Source of the DNA: Lachnospiraceae bacterium
Lineage (GTDB): Bacteria > Bacillota > Clostridia > Lachnospirales > Lachnospiraceae
Assembly: GCA_017453065.1 (NCBI GenBank)
Contig: JAFTKW010000018.1
Span: forward strand, 1 to 64,000
Length of the DNA: 64,000 bases
Reading direction: 5' to 3'
The position numbers and the translations under genes were made by a program. This document shows positions 1 through 7,760 of this stretch, one piece after another (position 1 is the first letter of the stretch; each line of letters starts with the position of its first letter). The notes under the pieces were generated by a model, which worked only from the letters and a program-made list of their open reading frames with translations, had not been told where the DNA came from and searched no databases.

Positions 1-305
1 GAACGCTTGAAAGGCTTGTCAGTCTGGAAACCTACGATAGTTTCCTTATCTTTGTCAAGGTAGCCAGGTCCATGAGAAACGATTGTGGAAACAACTTTTG
101 TATCCATATCAAGGACACCGCCTGCTTCACGCTCTTTCTTCTGGAGTTCCAGTACCATGTTCCATAAATCTGTTGTGTTCTGTGTAGCTTCAGCAAGGAA
201 CGCATCATCGCCATCGTATGGATGATAGTTCTTCTGGATGAAATCACGAACGTTGATTTCGTTTTCCCATTTGCCGCCTACAAAATTTTCCCATTCTGGT
301 CTCAT
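1..305 (-). CDS. pflB: Formate acetyltransferase (pyruvate formate-lyase), N-terminal part
   Basis: This is the first 101 codons of a gene that runs off the left edge. The translation starts MRPEWENFVGGKWENEINVRDF and continues through NYHPYDGDD and a VSTIVSHGPGYLD stretch, which is the characteristic N-terminus of pyruvate formate-lyase. That enzyme is a cytoplasmic glycyl-radical enzyme converting pyruvate and CoA to acetyl-CoA and formate in anaerobic fermentation. The catalytic cysteines and radical glycine lie outside the window. The ATG at 305 follows an AGGAGG ribosome site 7 to 8 bases upstream. An activase gene (pflA), often downstream, cannot be seen. Identity is confident; completeness is unknown. 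Confidence 0.93.
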   Translation of the reverse strand, partial: MRPEWENFVGGKWENEINVRDFIQKNYHPYDGDDAFLAEATQNTTDLWNMVLELQKKEREAGGVLDMDTKVVSTIVSHGPGYLDKDKETIVGFQTDKPFKR

Positions 306-343
306 TTTGAATAGCCTCCTATTATAAATTGAATTAGGTTAAT

Positions 344-366
344 ATTAGTAAAAAATTTTTGCTAAT
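344..366 (-). promoter_or_regulatory. AT-rich inverted repeat in pflB leader
   Basis: ATTAG at 344-348 and CTAAT at 362-366 flank an A-run and T-run, giving an 11-bp stem with one wobble pair. It lies between the pflB promoter and its ribosome site, so it would be in the 5' leader. It could be an mRNA hairpin or an operator. It does not match the usual Rex site well. Function unknown. Confidence 0.4.
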
Positions 367-378
367 CCTTACGAACAC

Positions 379-408
379 ATTATATGTAAAAATAGGTATA
401 TACGTCAA
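379..408 (-). promoter_or_regulatory. Probable sigma-A promoter of pflB
   Basis: Read on the minus strand, TTGACG (408-403) and TATAAT (384-379) are separated by 18 bases. The -10 is perfect and the -35 is 5 of 6. It sits about 75 bases upstream of the pflB start, leaving an AT-rich leader. Confidence 0.65.
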
Positions 409-495
409 GCGAGGAAATGTACTTTTTCACGTACAAATGCCCTATTTTCGCTATGTTTTTAAAAAAGTGCAAAGTAGATTTTGACCTATGAATAC

Positions 496-524
496 TTGTC
501 AAGTTTACGGGAAAGTATTATACT
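496..524 (+). promoter_or_regulatory. Probable sigma-A promoter of the DUF1858 gene
   Basis: TTGTCA (496-501) and TATACT (519-524) are separated by exactly 17 bases. The pair lies about 70 bases upstream of the small gene at 593 and is the best promoter match in this divergent intergenic region. Confidence 0.65.
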
Positions 525-592
525 GTGTCTGTGTGTTGTGGCTAGATGACAATACATAAGAAACGAAATACAAGATATAGGAGGATATAGAT

Positions 593-787
593 ATGGCAAA
601 CATTACAAAGGAAATGACAATTGGCGAAATCTTGAGAGTATGTCCTGCAGTGGCACCTGTACTTCTTGAAATGGGAATGCACTGTCTTGGATGCCCATCT
701 GCACAGGGTGAATCTTTGGAGCAGGCAGCTATGGTGCACGGCATGGATATCGACGTGCTTATGGCTAAAATTGCAGAAGTTCAGTAA
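593..787 (+). CDS. DUF1858 / redox-disulfide domain protein
   Basis: A 64-aa protein preceded by an AGGAGG ribosome site. It has the DUF1858 fold signature: a helical start ([28 protein letters not shown]), then a CLGCP motif with two cysteines three residues apart. This family includes domains attached to or encoded beside hybrid cluster (prismane) proteins and is thought to offer a redox-active disulfide. Here it is a stand-alone gene with its own promoter and terminator, divergent from pflB. Its partner is not visible in the window. The family assignment is strong; the role in anaerobic redox metabolism is inference. Confidence 0.85.
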   Translation: MANITKEMTIGEILRVCPAVAPVLLEMGMHCLGCPSAQGESLEQAAMVHGMDIDVLMAKIAEVQ

Positions 788-808
788 AATCCAAGAGATT
801 TGAACAAT

Positions 809-839
809 AAAAAAGGATGCTTTGCAGCATCCTTTTTTT
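809..839. terminator. Bidirectional intrinsic terminator
   Basis: Stem GGATGCT (815-821) and AGCATCC (826-832) with a TTGC loop, flanked by an A-run on the left and a T-run on the right. It can end both the small gene at 593-787 and mecA, which converge here. Confidence 0.85.
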
Positions 840-1620
840 AATTCATTTTTGCTAATGACTGAAGTGCCTGACGGCTAATCAATGGACTGCAATGTTCTTC
901 AAGGAAAGCCTGGCCAGACTGAATTGATTTGGGCGCAGAGCCATACTCGGAAAGAATATTACAGATACGGTTGAACTGTTCAGGAGTGTGATTGTCCTGA
1001 GAGAGAACCAAAAGGTAAGTTCCAGTTTCGCTCTCTTTGTAAAGAGAGTTGGTTCCGTCGTAGTTTCCGCAAAGTATCTTAGACAGACGAAGTAGTTTGT
1101 CTAAGGTGTCGAAAGTAAAAATGCGAGTCAGATTTATTTCTGCCACAGGAGTGGCAGGCACGGATTTCTCAGTGTCCTTTGGTTTGCTTGCTTCGGTGGC
1201 CTCGCTTGCCTTGGCTTCTATAGCCTTGCTGCGAGTCTCATGGATGCGTTTGAACAAATCCAGAACTTCGTCTGTTCCTGGAATCAAATCCTCCATGGTT
1301 TCCTCAAACTCGCGTTCAGAGGCATCGTGGATGGAAGGGGAGAATTTGGAGAAACGAGTGTCTAACTCCTCTGGATCCTCAACCTTGGTAATAATCAAAA
1401 CGATACATTCCGCGTTCAGAGGGATTGCTTCTATCATAAGCGGAATATCTTCCGCTTCAAAACCTAATTCAAAAGCAGCCTGTTGCATCATATCACGGAA
1501 AAGACTCTTGGCTTTTTCGGTGCCATAAGCCAATTCACTAATTTTTAGCTCGCGGCTTGCCAGGTCCTCTCTGGTGAGGGTGCAACGAATTTGGTTTTCG
1601 TTCACTTTTTCAATTTTCAT
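838..1620 (-). CDS. mecA: MecA-family adaptor protein
   Basis: A 260-aa protein with the MecA layout: an N-terminal substrate-binding domain beginning MKIEKVNENQIRCTLTREDL and containing FELGF and IEAIP stretches, an acidic and Ala/Lys-rich linker (about residues 115-165), and a C-terminal domain (about 165-255) with repeated aromatic and acidic positions. MecA proteins deliver substrates such as ComK to the ClpC-ClpP protease in bacilli; in clostridia the targets are less clear. The gene is monocistronic, converges on the upstream small gene, and shares its terminator. Length is slightly above the Bacillus protein because of the linker. The adaptor role is inferred from family. Confidence 0.88.
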   Translation of the reverse strand: MKIEKVNENQIRCTLTREDLASRELKISELAYGTEKAKSLFRDMMQQAAFELGFEAEDIPLMIEAIPLNAECIVLIITKVEDPEELDTRFSKFSPSIHDASEREFEETMEDLIPGTDEVLDLFKRIHETRSKAIEAKASEATEASKPKDTEKSVPATPVAEINLTRIFTFDTLDKLLRLSKILCGNYDGTNSLYKESETGTYLLVLSQDNHTPEQFNRICNILSEYGSAPKSIQSGQAFLEEHCSPLISRQALQSLAKMN

Positions 1621-1692
1621 GTTATCACGTCCTTCTCTTTCAGATGTGCAGTGACACTGTCCGTGTGGCTGAAATACCGATAAAACCTGAAT

Positions 1693-1711
1693 AAAAGTAT
1701 ATTATACTTTT
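1693..1711. promoter_or_regulatory. Perfect 19-base palindrome upstream of mecA
   Basis: AAAAGTATA, one central T, then TATACTTTT. It overlaps the likely -10 region of mecA on the minus strand (a TTGACT -35 lies near 1730). A regulator or simply an AT-rich promoter could explain it. Confidence 0.4.
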
Positions 1712-1773
1712 CTTATTCACAAGTCAATAGCACTGCTGGAGTTTAAGTTTTTTTAAGATTTTACAAATATAAC

Positions 1774-1802
1774 TTGCAAATGGGAATAAAGAATTTTATA
1801 AT
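1774..1802 (+). promoter_or_regulatory. Strong sigma-A promoter driving a long leader
   Basis: TTGCAA (1774-1779) and TATAAT (1797-1802) are separated by 17 bases. The next supported gene starts at 2129, so the transcript would carry a leader of about 320 bases. Confidence 0.65.
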
Positions 1803-2128
1803 CAGGGTAAGAGGTGCCTCGTAATCCGCACGGAAAGGAGGCTTCGCATTCCATCTTTTATTTATATTATATTCTAAACATTTCTAATATGTTTTAAGCA
1901 GTCTATTTGGATCTAAATTCTTAATCCTTTTTAAAAGGATGTCTTAAAGGCCGATTTATATGTGCCTAATTTACAATCAATTTATTCCAAATAAAATTAT
2001 CCCGTTTTTTAATTCAAAAGTAGTATTTTTAAGCATTTTTTTGCTGCGTGGCATCTCTTTATCCTTAGGAAATTTGTATATCACAGTACCTTTCTTTTGG
2101 TGGATCACAGTGGAAAGGAGGATTTCAA
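1803..2128 (+). other. Long untranslated leader before the 70-aa gene
   Basis: No convincing coding region. Near its start (1807-1822) it holds a segment that is complementary, with three wobbles and one mismatch, to the loop of the terminator at 2376-2391. An AAAGGAGG-like ribosome site at about 1835-1843 has no good start codon after it; a 9-codon ATT-started ORF would be the only candidate. The rest is AT-rich. A 60-codon ORF at 1960-2142 lacks a ribosome site and is not called. No known riboswitch class was recognised. Confidence 0.35.
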
Positions 2129-2341
2129 TTGGCAGAAAGTAACTCAGATAATTTGTATCAAAATCTTGAGCAGCTACGCATGGGTGGCGTTGCCCTCTTT
2201 TTGGATGGAAGACCTTCGACCCCCGAAGAGATTGCGTATAGATGCCTTGAGGAAAAAGAAGTCTATATGCCGGATTATGTATTGGATGACCACGGAATAT
2301 TACAGGAACTTAGATATGACAAAGTAAGTGACTGGAAGTAA
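2129..2341 (+). CDS. Conserved-looking hypothetical protein, 70 aa
   Basis: The TTG start follows AAAGGAGG (2114-2121) by 7 bases, a very good ribosome site, which decides this frame over the overlapping frame at 2097. The protein is acidic and soluble, with no membrane segment or cysteine pair, and holds a compact motif GVALFLDGRPSTPEEIA followed by VYMPDYVLDD. I do not recognise a family. It has its own promoter far upstream and a terminator just downstream, so it is probably a single-gene unit. The coding call rests on the ribosome site, uninterrupted frame and terminator placement. Confidence 0.65.
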   Translation: MAESNSDNLYQNLEQLRMGGVALFLDGRPSTPEEIAYRCLEEKEVYMPDYVLDDHGILQELRYDKVSDWK

Positions 2342-2356
2342 AAGTCTATAAGTGCA

Positions 2357-2412
2357 GGGCAAAGGATGGAAGGAAACGGAGTGCCTCTTACGCTACCATT
2401 CTTTGCCCTTTT
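2357..2412 (+). terminator. Long-loop intrinsic terminator
   Basis: GGGCAAAGGATGG (2357-2369) pairs with CCATTCTTTGCCC (2396-2408), 13 pairs with one G-U, then TTTTCCTGTTT. The 26-base loop is unusually long and contains the segment complementary to the leader at 1807-1822. Confidence 0.7.
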
Positions 2413-2474
2413 CCTGTTTAGAATTTCTTAAGAGAATTTTAAGTAGATATATAGTGCAAAATGTCAAAATAATA

Positions 2475-2503
2475 ATGACTAGACAAGATTTGTTTGGTAT
2501 AAT
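2475..2503 (+). promoter_or_regulatory. Probable promoter of the GH18 gene
   Basis: ATGACT (2475-2480) and TATAAT (2498-2503) are separated by 17 bases, ending 26 bases before the start codon at 2530. Confidence 0.5.
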
Positions 2504-2529
2504 TATTAAGATTGGAAAGGAGTGCGCTC

Positions 2530-4263
2530 ATGAAGAAAGTTATTCCGGTTTTTTTGGCGTTAGTATTGATTGCAGTAATCGGCTGGTTCACATTCGGCCA
2601 GCAGATGGTGGAGAAATATACCTACTCGGATGAGAGAGCAGACTTGTACGAGTATTTTAATATAATGAAGGCAGACGAGGTAGCTATCCTTCTTCAGGAC
2701 GAGATGATAGCGGAAAAAGCACTTTTGGTGGATGGCAAAGTCTATTTGGACTTGGCATCTATTCATAAGTATTTTAATGACCGTTTTTATTTGGACACCA
2801 TAGAGAATTTGCTGGTGTATACCACTGCAAATGACTTTATTACAACTTCTGTAGGTACTAGTAGTTACAGTATCAACGGGGAGAACAAGGATGCAGGATA
2901 TCGTTTGTCCTTTAGCAAGGTATCTGGGGAGACCACAGTTTGTTATGTGGCGCTGGATTATGTAAAGCAGTATTCTGCTTTGACTTACGAACTGTTCCAG
3001 GAACCAAACCGTATGCAGATTTACACTCAGTTCGTAGAGAGAACCTTGGCAGATGTGGTAAAGGACAATGCGGTACGATATAGAGGCGGAATCAAGAGCC
3101 CTATTCTGACAGATGTGTCAGCTGGGGATACCCTCTTTGTCTTGGAGAAAATGGAAACATGGACCAAGGTTAAGACAGAAGATGGGTTTGTAGGATATAT
3201 TGAAAATGATCTCTTGGACAATGAAAGAGAAGGACTAACCAAGCAGCTGTCTTCCTTTGTGGGGTTGGATGATATCAAGGTAGAGTACCCATCTTTGGTG
3301 CGTGATCACAAGATTGCACTGGGCTGGCATGTGATTTATGCAAAGTCTGGCAATGACACGCTAAAAGAGGTTGTGGAGGATGCGCCAGGCATGAATGTGA
3401 TTTCACCTACCTGGTTTAGCCTGAAGGACAACGAAGGCAATTTCCACAGCTTTGCTACGCAGTCTTATGTGGATAAGGCACATGCTTATGGACTTGAAGT
3501 CTGGGCAGCGGTGGACAATTTTAATTATGCAGCCAACAATGATGTGGATGTAGATACACACGCAGTGCTTACAGCAACTACCACACGCCAGAACTTAGTG
3601 CATGGCCTAGTGGAAGAGGCACTGAAATATGAAATTGATGGCATCAATGTGGATTTGGAGCAGATTCGTACAGCAACAGGAGAGGCTTATGTGCAGTTTA
3701 TGCGTGAACTTTCCATTGAGTGCCGTAAGAATGAAATCGTACTTTCTGTAGATGTACCAGTGGCTTATCACTACAACAGCCATTATGATATCGAAGAATT
3801 AGGCGTGGTGGCAGACTATGTCATTATCATGGGATATGACGAGCATGGCGGGGACAGCGGCGAAGCTGGTTCCGTGGCATCCTTGCCGTTTGTTACAGAT
3901 GGATTGGAAATCACAACTGCAGTGGTTCCTTCTCACAAAGTAATCAACGCTCTTCCTTTTTATACCAGACTCTGGAAGACAGAGGGGGCTAATGTAACAA
4001 GCCGAGCTTATGGAATGTCTGCAATCAAGGGACTTTTGGCAGATTATGGCATGGAAGCGCAGTGGGATGAGGAGACCAATCAGAACTATGCAAGAGTTGA
4101 AAAAGATGGCGTAGTATATGAAATGTGGTTGGAAGATATTGACTCTATCCTGGCAAAGATTAATGTTATGAAAAAATATGATCTAGGTGGTGTGGCTGCC
4201 TGGAGACTTGGTTTTGAAAGTCAGGGAATATGGGACATCATTAAAGCATACATTTCTAATTAA
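2530..4263 (+). CDS. Membrane-anchored GH18-family hydrolase with SH3 domain
   Basis: A 577-aa protein. The ATG at 2530 is chosen because AAAGGAG precedes it by 7 bases; an ATG 6 codons earlier lies inside the ribosome site. It has an N-terminal signal-anchor (VIPVFLALVLIAVIGWF), a region like the copper amine oxidase N-terminal-like stalk domain (about 45-150), an SH3-like domain (about 182-230), and a C-terminal GH18 TIM barrel of the YaaH/SleL type. The catalytic stretch is DGINVDLE (370-377) with the general acid at E377. Relatives cleave N-acetylglucosamine linkages in spore cortex or cell wall. It is followed 21 bases later by cwlD, which supports a role in spore or wall peptidoglycan. 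The exact substrate is inference. Confidence 0.87.
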   Translation: MKKVIPVFLALVLIAVIGWFTFGQQMVEKYTYSDERADLYEYFNIMKADEVAILLQDEMIAEKALLVDGKVYLDLASIHKYFNDRFYLDTIENLLVYTTANDFITTSVGTSSYSINGENKDAGYRLSFSKVSGETTVCYVALDYVKQYSALTYELFQEPNRMQIYTQFVERTLADVVKDNAVRYRGGIKSPILTDVSAGDTLFVLEKMETWTKVKTEDGFVGYIENDLLDNEREGLTKQLSSFVGLDDIKVEYPSLVRDHKIALGWHVIYAKSGNDTLKEVVEDAPGMNVISPTWFSLKDNEGNFHSFATQSYVDKAHAYGLEVWAAVDNFNYAANNDVDVDTHAVLTATTTRQNLVHGLVEEALKYEIDGINVDLEQIRTATGEAYVQFMRELSIECRKNEIVLSVDVPVAYHYNSHYDIEELGVVADYVIIMGYDEHGGDSGEAGSVASLPFVTDGLEITTAVVPSHKVINALPFYTRLWKTEGANVTSRAYGMSAIKGLLADYGMEAQWDEETNQNYARVEKDGVVYEMWLEDIDSILAKINVMKKYDLGGVAAWRLGFESQGIWDIIKAYISN

Positions 4264-4284
4264 GAAAAAGTAGCGAAGGAAAGA

Positions 4285-5004
4285 ATGTCCAAAAAAACTG
4301 AGCAGATGATTGCAAACCTACTAAAGATTGCAGTCGTGGCTTCCGCTGTGTTGGTGGCAGTGCTGGCATTTCAAAGAGAGCGCAGTCAGGTGCTGGGCAC
4401 TCTGGGAGTGGCAGTAAGCAAGAAGGCTTGTGTGGTAATTGATGCAGGACACGGTGGAGAGGACCCAGGGAAAGTGGGCGTCAACGAAGCTCTGGAAAAA
4501 GATATCAATCTGCAAATCGCACATATGCTAAGAACTCTTCTGGAGGCCAATGACATAGAAGTGGTTATGACCAGGGAAACGGATACGGGATTACATGACG
4601 CAGACGCATCGCAGAAGAAGGTGCAGGATATGCGCCGGAGGGTGGCAAAGATAGAAGAAGCCAATCCGGATTTTGTGGTTAGTATTCATCAGAATAGTTA
4701 TCACCAGGAAAGCATATCGGGAGCCCAGGTCTTTTACTATGAGGGCAGTAAAGAGAGCATGCAGCTGGCCGGGCTGATTCAACAGAGTATGCGCCATAGA
4801 CTAGATCCTGCCAATGATAGGCAGATAAAGGCCAATGATAGCTACTATTTACTTAGAAACACTTCAAAGCCTATCGTAATTGTAGAGTGTGGATTTTTGT
4901 CTAATACAAAGGAAGCGCAGCAATTGGTGACGCAAGGGTATCAGGAGCAAATTGCATGGGCAATACACATGGGAATAATGCAATTTGTTAACAGCGAAAG
5001 GTAG
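4285..5004 (+). CDS. cwlD: N-acetylmuramoyl-L-alanine amidase (CwlD type)
   Basis: A 239-aa Amidase_3 enzyme. One membrane segment (about 13-26) is followed by the catalytic domain from about residue 47. Zinc-site features are visible: VVIDAGHGG (His ligand), the glutamate in NEALEKDINL, SIHQN (His), and the catalytic glutamate in IVIVECGF. CwlD cleaves stem peptides from muramic acid so that cortex muramic-delta-lactam can form, which marks the cortex for germination hydrolases. Length and layout match CwlD better than the long multi-domain amidases. It probably shares a transcript with the GH18 gene. The assignment to CwlD rather than a general amidase is likely but not proven. Confidence 0.85.
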   Translation: MSKKTEQMIANLLKIAVVASAVLVAVLAFQRERSQVLGTLGVAVSKKACVVIDAGHGGEDPGKVGVNEALEKDINLQIAHMLRTLLEANDIEVVMTRETDTGLHDADASQKKVQDMRRRVAKIEEANPDFVVSIHQNSYHQESISGAQVFYYEGSKESMQLAGLIQQSMRHRLDPANDRQIKANDSYYLLRNTSKPIVIVECGFLSNTKEAQQLVTQGYQEQIAWAIHMGIMQFVNSER

Positions 5005-5025
5005 TATTTTACAGGCGCTGGAAGT

Positions 5026-5054
5026 TTTACAACACCTATGCTTTGTGCTATAAT
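5026..5054 (+). promoter_or_regulatory. Promoter at the head of the sua5-atp gene run
   Basis: TTTACA (5026-5031) and TATAAT (5049-5054) with a 17-base spacer, 16 bases before the sua5 start. No terminator was seen between here and 16054, so this may drive, or help drive, the whole run. Confidence 0.7.
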
Positions 5055-5069
5055 GCACAGTGAGGAAAG

Positions 5070-6119
5070 ATGGACACAAAGTATATTAAAATCACGGAAT
5101 TAAATAATGAGATAGAACAAATCCAGCAGGCTGGCCAGATATTAAAAGAGGGCGGCTTGGTGGCATTTCCTACGGAGACAGTGTATGGATTGGGGGGCCA
5201 TGCGTTAAACCCCCAGTCTTCACACAAAATATATGCTGCGAAGGGTAGACCTTCGGACAATCCTCTGATTGTACACATATGCAAATGGGAGGATTTGGCA
5301 TACATTGTGGAGGAGATTCCACCCGAGGCAAAAAAATTGGCAGAACAATTTTGGCCGGGGCCATTGACCATGATTTTTCGAAAGTCAGATGTGGTTCCCT
5401 ACGAAACTACAGGAGGACTGGAAACGGTGGCGGTTCGAATGCCGGATCATCCGGTTGCCTTGGCTCTGATTGAGGCGGCTGGAGGATACGTAGCGGCACC
5501 TAGTGCCAATACCTCTGGAAGACCAAGCCCAACATTGGCCAAATATGTGATGGAGGACATGGCGGGCAGAATTGACATGGTGTTGGATGGTGGAGAGATT
5601 GGCATTGGAATCGAGTCAACTATTGTGGATTTGACAGGCGAAGTTCCAGAGATTCTTAGGCCGGGATATGTTACCAGAGAAATGCTACAAGAGCAACTGG
5701 GAAAGGTAGAGACAGATCAGACCATTCTTAGCAATGAAAGTGACCTAAAGCCCAAGGCTCCAGGAATGAAGTACAGGCATTATGCTCCAAAAGGAGACTT
5801 GACACTAGTGTCAGGAGCAGAAGACAAGGTTACCAATTGGATTAATCAGCAGTTGGAACTTGCAAAAGCATCGGGAAAGGTTACCGCTGTGATCTGCACA
5901 CAGGAGACACAGGATAAATACAAGGCTGACTTCATAAAGTGTGCAGGCAGCAGAAACGATGAAGCGCAGATTGCCAGACAGTTGTACCGTATTTTGCGTG
6001 AACTGGATGATGATAAAGCGGATGTAATCTTTGCAGAGGCCTTTGAGACGAAGGGAATGGGACAAGCCATTATGAACCGTCTTTTGAAGGCAGCAGGGCA
6101 TCATATAGAATATGTTTAA
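5070..6119 (+). CDS. L-threonylcarbamoyladenylate synthase (Sua5/YwlC)
   Basis: A 349-aa protein with a YrdC domain (about 10-200; motifs FPTETVYGLGG, KGRPSDNPL, PSANTSGRPSPT, GIESTIVDLTG) and a C-terminal Sua5 domain (about 235-349) linked through PGMKYRHYAP. The enzyme makes threonylcarbamoyl-AMP from threonine, bicarbonate and ATP, the first step of t6A37 formation in ANN-reading tRNAs. Full-length Sua5 rather than short TsaC, as in B. subtilis YwlC. It heads the tight gene run that continues into rpiB, upp and the ATP synthase genes. Confidence 0.95.
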   Translation: MDTKYIKITELNNEIEQIQQAGQILKEGGLVAFPTETVYGLGGHALNPQSSHKIYAAKGRPSDNPLIVHICKWEDLAYIVEEIPPEAKKLAEQFWPGPLTMIFRKSDVVPYETTGGLETVAVRMPDHPVALALIEAAGGYVAAPSANTSGRPSPTLAKYVMEDMAGRIDMVLDGGEIGIGIESTIVDLTGEVPEILRPGYVTREMLQEQLGKVETDQTILSNESDLKPKAPGMKYRHYAPKGDLTLVSGAEDKVTNWINQQLELAKASGKVTAVICTQETQDKYKADFIKCAGSRNDEAQIARQLYRILRELDDDKADVIFAEAFETKGMGQAIMNRLLKAAGHHIEYV

Positions 6120-6132
6120 GTGAGGAAGAGAA

Positions 6133-6567
6133 ATGATTGCAATTGGAAGTGACCATGGCGGATATGCATTGAAGCAGACTGTCATCAAATACTTAGAGGA
6201 GAAAGGGCTTGAGTACAAAGATTTTGGGTGTGACAGTTTAGACTCATGCGACTATCCAATATTTGGACGAGCTGCTGCACTAGCAGTTGCCAGCGGAGAG
6301 TGCGAAAAAGGTATTGTTATTTGTACTACGGGCATTGGAATTTCCATTACTGCCAATAAAGTGGCAGGAGTTAGATGCGCTTTGTGTAGCGATAGTTTGA
6401 GTGCCAAGATGACTAGACTGCACAATGATGCAAATATGTTGGCTATGGGAGCAGGTATTGTTGGAGACAATCTGGCTCTTGAGATAGTAGAAACATTTTT
6501 AACCACAGAGTTCTCAGGAGAGGCAAGACATCAGAGACGTATCGATTTGATCGAGGGAGAACACTAA
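6133..6567 (+). CDS. rpiB: Ribose-5-phosphate isomerase B
   Basis: A 144-aa RpiB/LacA-B family protein. [13 protein letters not shown] opens the fold, and the active-site cysteine is C64 in [11 protein letters not shown], followed by [13 protein letters not shown] and the [10 protein letters not shown] phosphate-binding stretch. It interconverts ribose-5-phosphate and ribulose-5-phosphate in the cytoplasm, feeding PRPP synthesis, which fits the neighbouring upp. It starts 13 bases after sua5. The usual CGTG motif is CTTG here, a conservative variation that leaves the cysteine intact. Confidence 0.93.
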   Translation: MIAIGSDHGGYALKQTVIKYLEEKGLEYKDFGCDSLDSCDYPIFGRAAALAVASGECEKGIVICTTGIGISITANKVAGVRCALCSDSLSAKMTRLHNDANMLAMGAGIVGDNLALEIVETFLTTEFSGEARHQRRIDLIEGEH

Positions 6568-6592
6568 AATACAATCTAGGGAGGTTACACAA

Positions 6593-7222
6593 ATGGCAAA
6601 GATAGTGGTTATGGATCATCCACTGATTCAACACAAAATTGGATTTATCCGCAGAACAGACACAGGAACAAAGGATTTTCGTGAGACAATCAGCGAAATC
6701 GCGATGCTGATTTGCTACGAGGCAACAAGAAGTCTTCCATTAAAGGATGTGGAAATTGAGACTCCTATTTGCAAAACCACAGCGAAGGAACTAGCAGGTA
6801 AAAAATTGGCAATCGTTCCAATTCTGCGCGCTGGTCTTGGCATGGTAGACGGAATGCTTCAGATGATTCCTGCTGCAAAAGTGGGACATATCGGTCTTTA
6901 TAGAGATCCAGAGACTTTGGAGCCTGTAGAGTATTACTGCAAACTGCCTGCAGACTGTGCAGACAGAGAAGTGTTCGTGGTAGATCCTATGTTGGCAACA
7001 GGAGGATCCTCCGTTGCAGCTATCCAGATGCTTAAAGATAAAGGCTGTAAAAAGATTCACTTTATGTGTATCATTGCTGCTCCAGAAGGCGTAGAAAAGA
7101 TGAAGGAAGCGCATCCAGATGTAGATATGTACATCGGTGCATTGGATGAGAAATTGAACGACCATGGATATATTGTTCCTGGTTTGGGTGACGCTGGGGA
7201 TAGAATCTTTGGCACCAAATAA
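6593..7222 (+). CDS. upp: Uracil phosphoribosyltransferase
   Basis: A 209-aa enzyme of standard length. It contains the PRPP-binding loop [12 protein letters not shown] (D131 onward), the [11 protein letters not shown] loop, and the C-terminal uracil-site segment [16 protein letters not shown]. It salvages uracil with PRPP to UMP. The ribosome site GGGAGG precedes the ATG. The order rpiB-upp-atp resembles Bacillus subtilis, supporting conserved synteny. Confidence 0.97.
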   Translation: MAKIVVMDHPLIQHKIGFIRRTDTGTKDFRETISEIAMLICYEATRSLPLKDVEIETPICKTTAKELAGKKLAIVPILRAGLGMVDGMLQMIPAAKVGHIGLYRDPETLEPVEYYCKLPADCADREVFVVDPMLATGGSSVAAIQMLKDKGCKKIHFMCIIAAPEGVEKMKEAHPDVDMYIGALDEKLNDHGYIVPGLGDAGDRIFGTK

Positions 7223-7234
7223 GGAGGCCTGTTT

Positions 7235-7732
7235 ATGGAAAAGATGAGAAGTCGCAAGAGACAGGACTATATTACATGGGATGAATATTTTATGGGAATT
7301 GCTGGATTGTCAGGAATGAGATCCAAGGACCCAAGTACTCAGGTGGGCGCATGTATTGTAAGCCAGGACAATAAGATTTTGTCCATGGGATACAATGGTC
7401 TCCCATTGGGATGCTCGGACGATGAATTCCCTTGGGACAGAGAGGGAGAGTTTGGTGAAACCAAGTATCCTTATGTGACCCACAGTGAGTTAAATGCTAT
7501 TTTGAATTATAGAGGCGGTTCTTTGGAGGGAACGAAGCTGTATGTTACACTTTTTCCTTGCAATGAGTGTGCCAAGGCTATCATTCAAGCGGGCATTAGA
7601 AACCTTGTATATGATAGCGACAAGTACAATGGAACACCTGCCAATATTGCATCCAAAAAGATGTTTGATGCCGCAGGAGTGAAGTATGTACAGTACCAGC
7701 ATTCGGGAAAGAATGTGGAATTGAATCTATAA
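7235..7732 (+). CDS. dCMP deaminase family protein
   Basis: A 165-aa zinc-dependent deaminase. Zinc ligands are visible as H83 with catalytic E85 (THSELNAIL) and C109/C112 (PCNECAK). The N-terminus DPSTQVGACIV and the YNGLP loop match dCMP/ComEB-type deaminases. It converts dCMP to dUMP for thymidylate synthesis; ComE operon protein 2 homologs have the same fold. It lies 12 bases after upp behind an AAGGAGG ribosome site, so pyrimidine salvage genes are grouped here. Substrate is inferred from family. Confidence 0.9.
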   Translation: MEKMRSRKRQDYITWDEYFMGIAGLSGMRSKDPSTQVGACIVSQDNKILSMGYNGLPLGCSDDEFPWDREGEFGETKYPYVTHSELNAILNYRGGSLEGTKLYVTLFPCNECAKAIIQAGIRNLVYDSDKYNGTPANIASKKMFDAAGVKYVQYQHSGKNVELNL

Positions 7733-7760
7733 GTTATGGAAAACTAGAAGGGAGGTAACA

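Noticed and set aside
344..408. Rex (NADH-sensing) operator for pflB
   Set aside because: The inverted repeat does not match the TTGTTAA-N4-TTAACAA form closely enough to name a regulator.
1960..2142. 60-codon hydrophobic ORF
   Set aside because: No ribosome site, AT-rich composition only, and overlaps the well-supported start at 2129.
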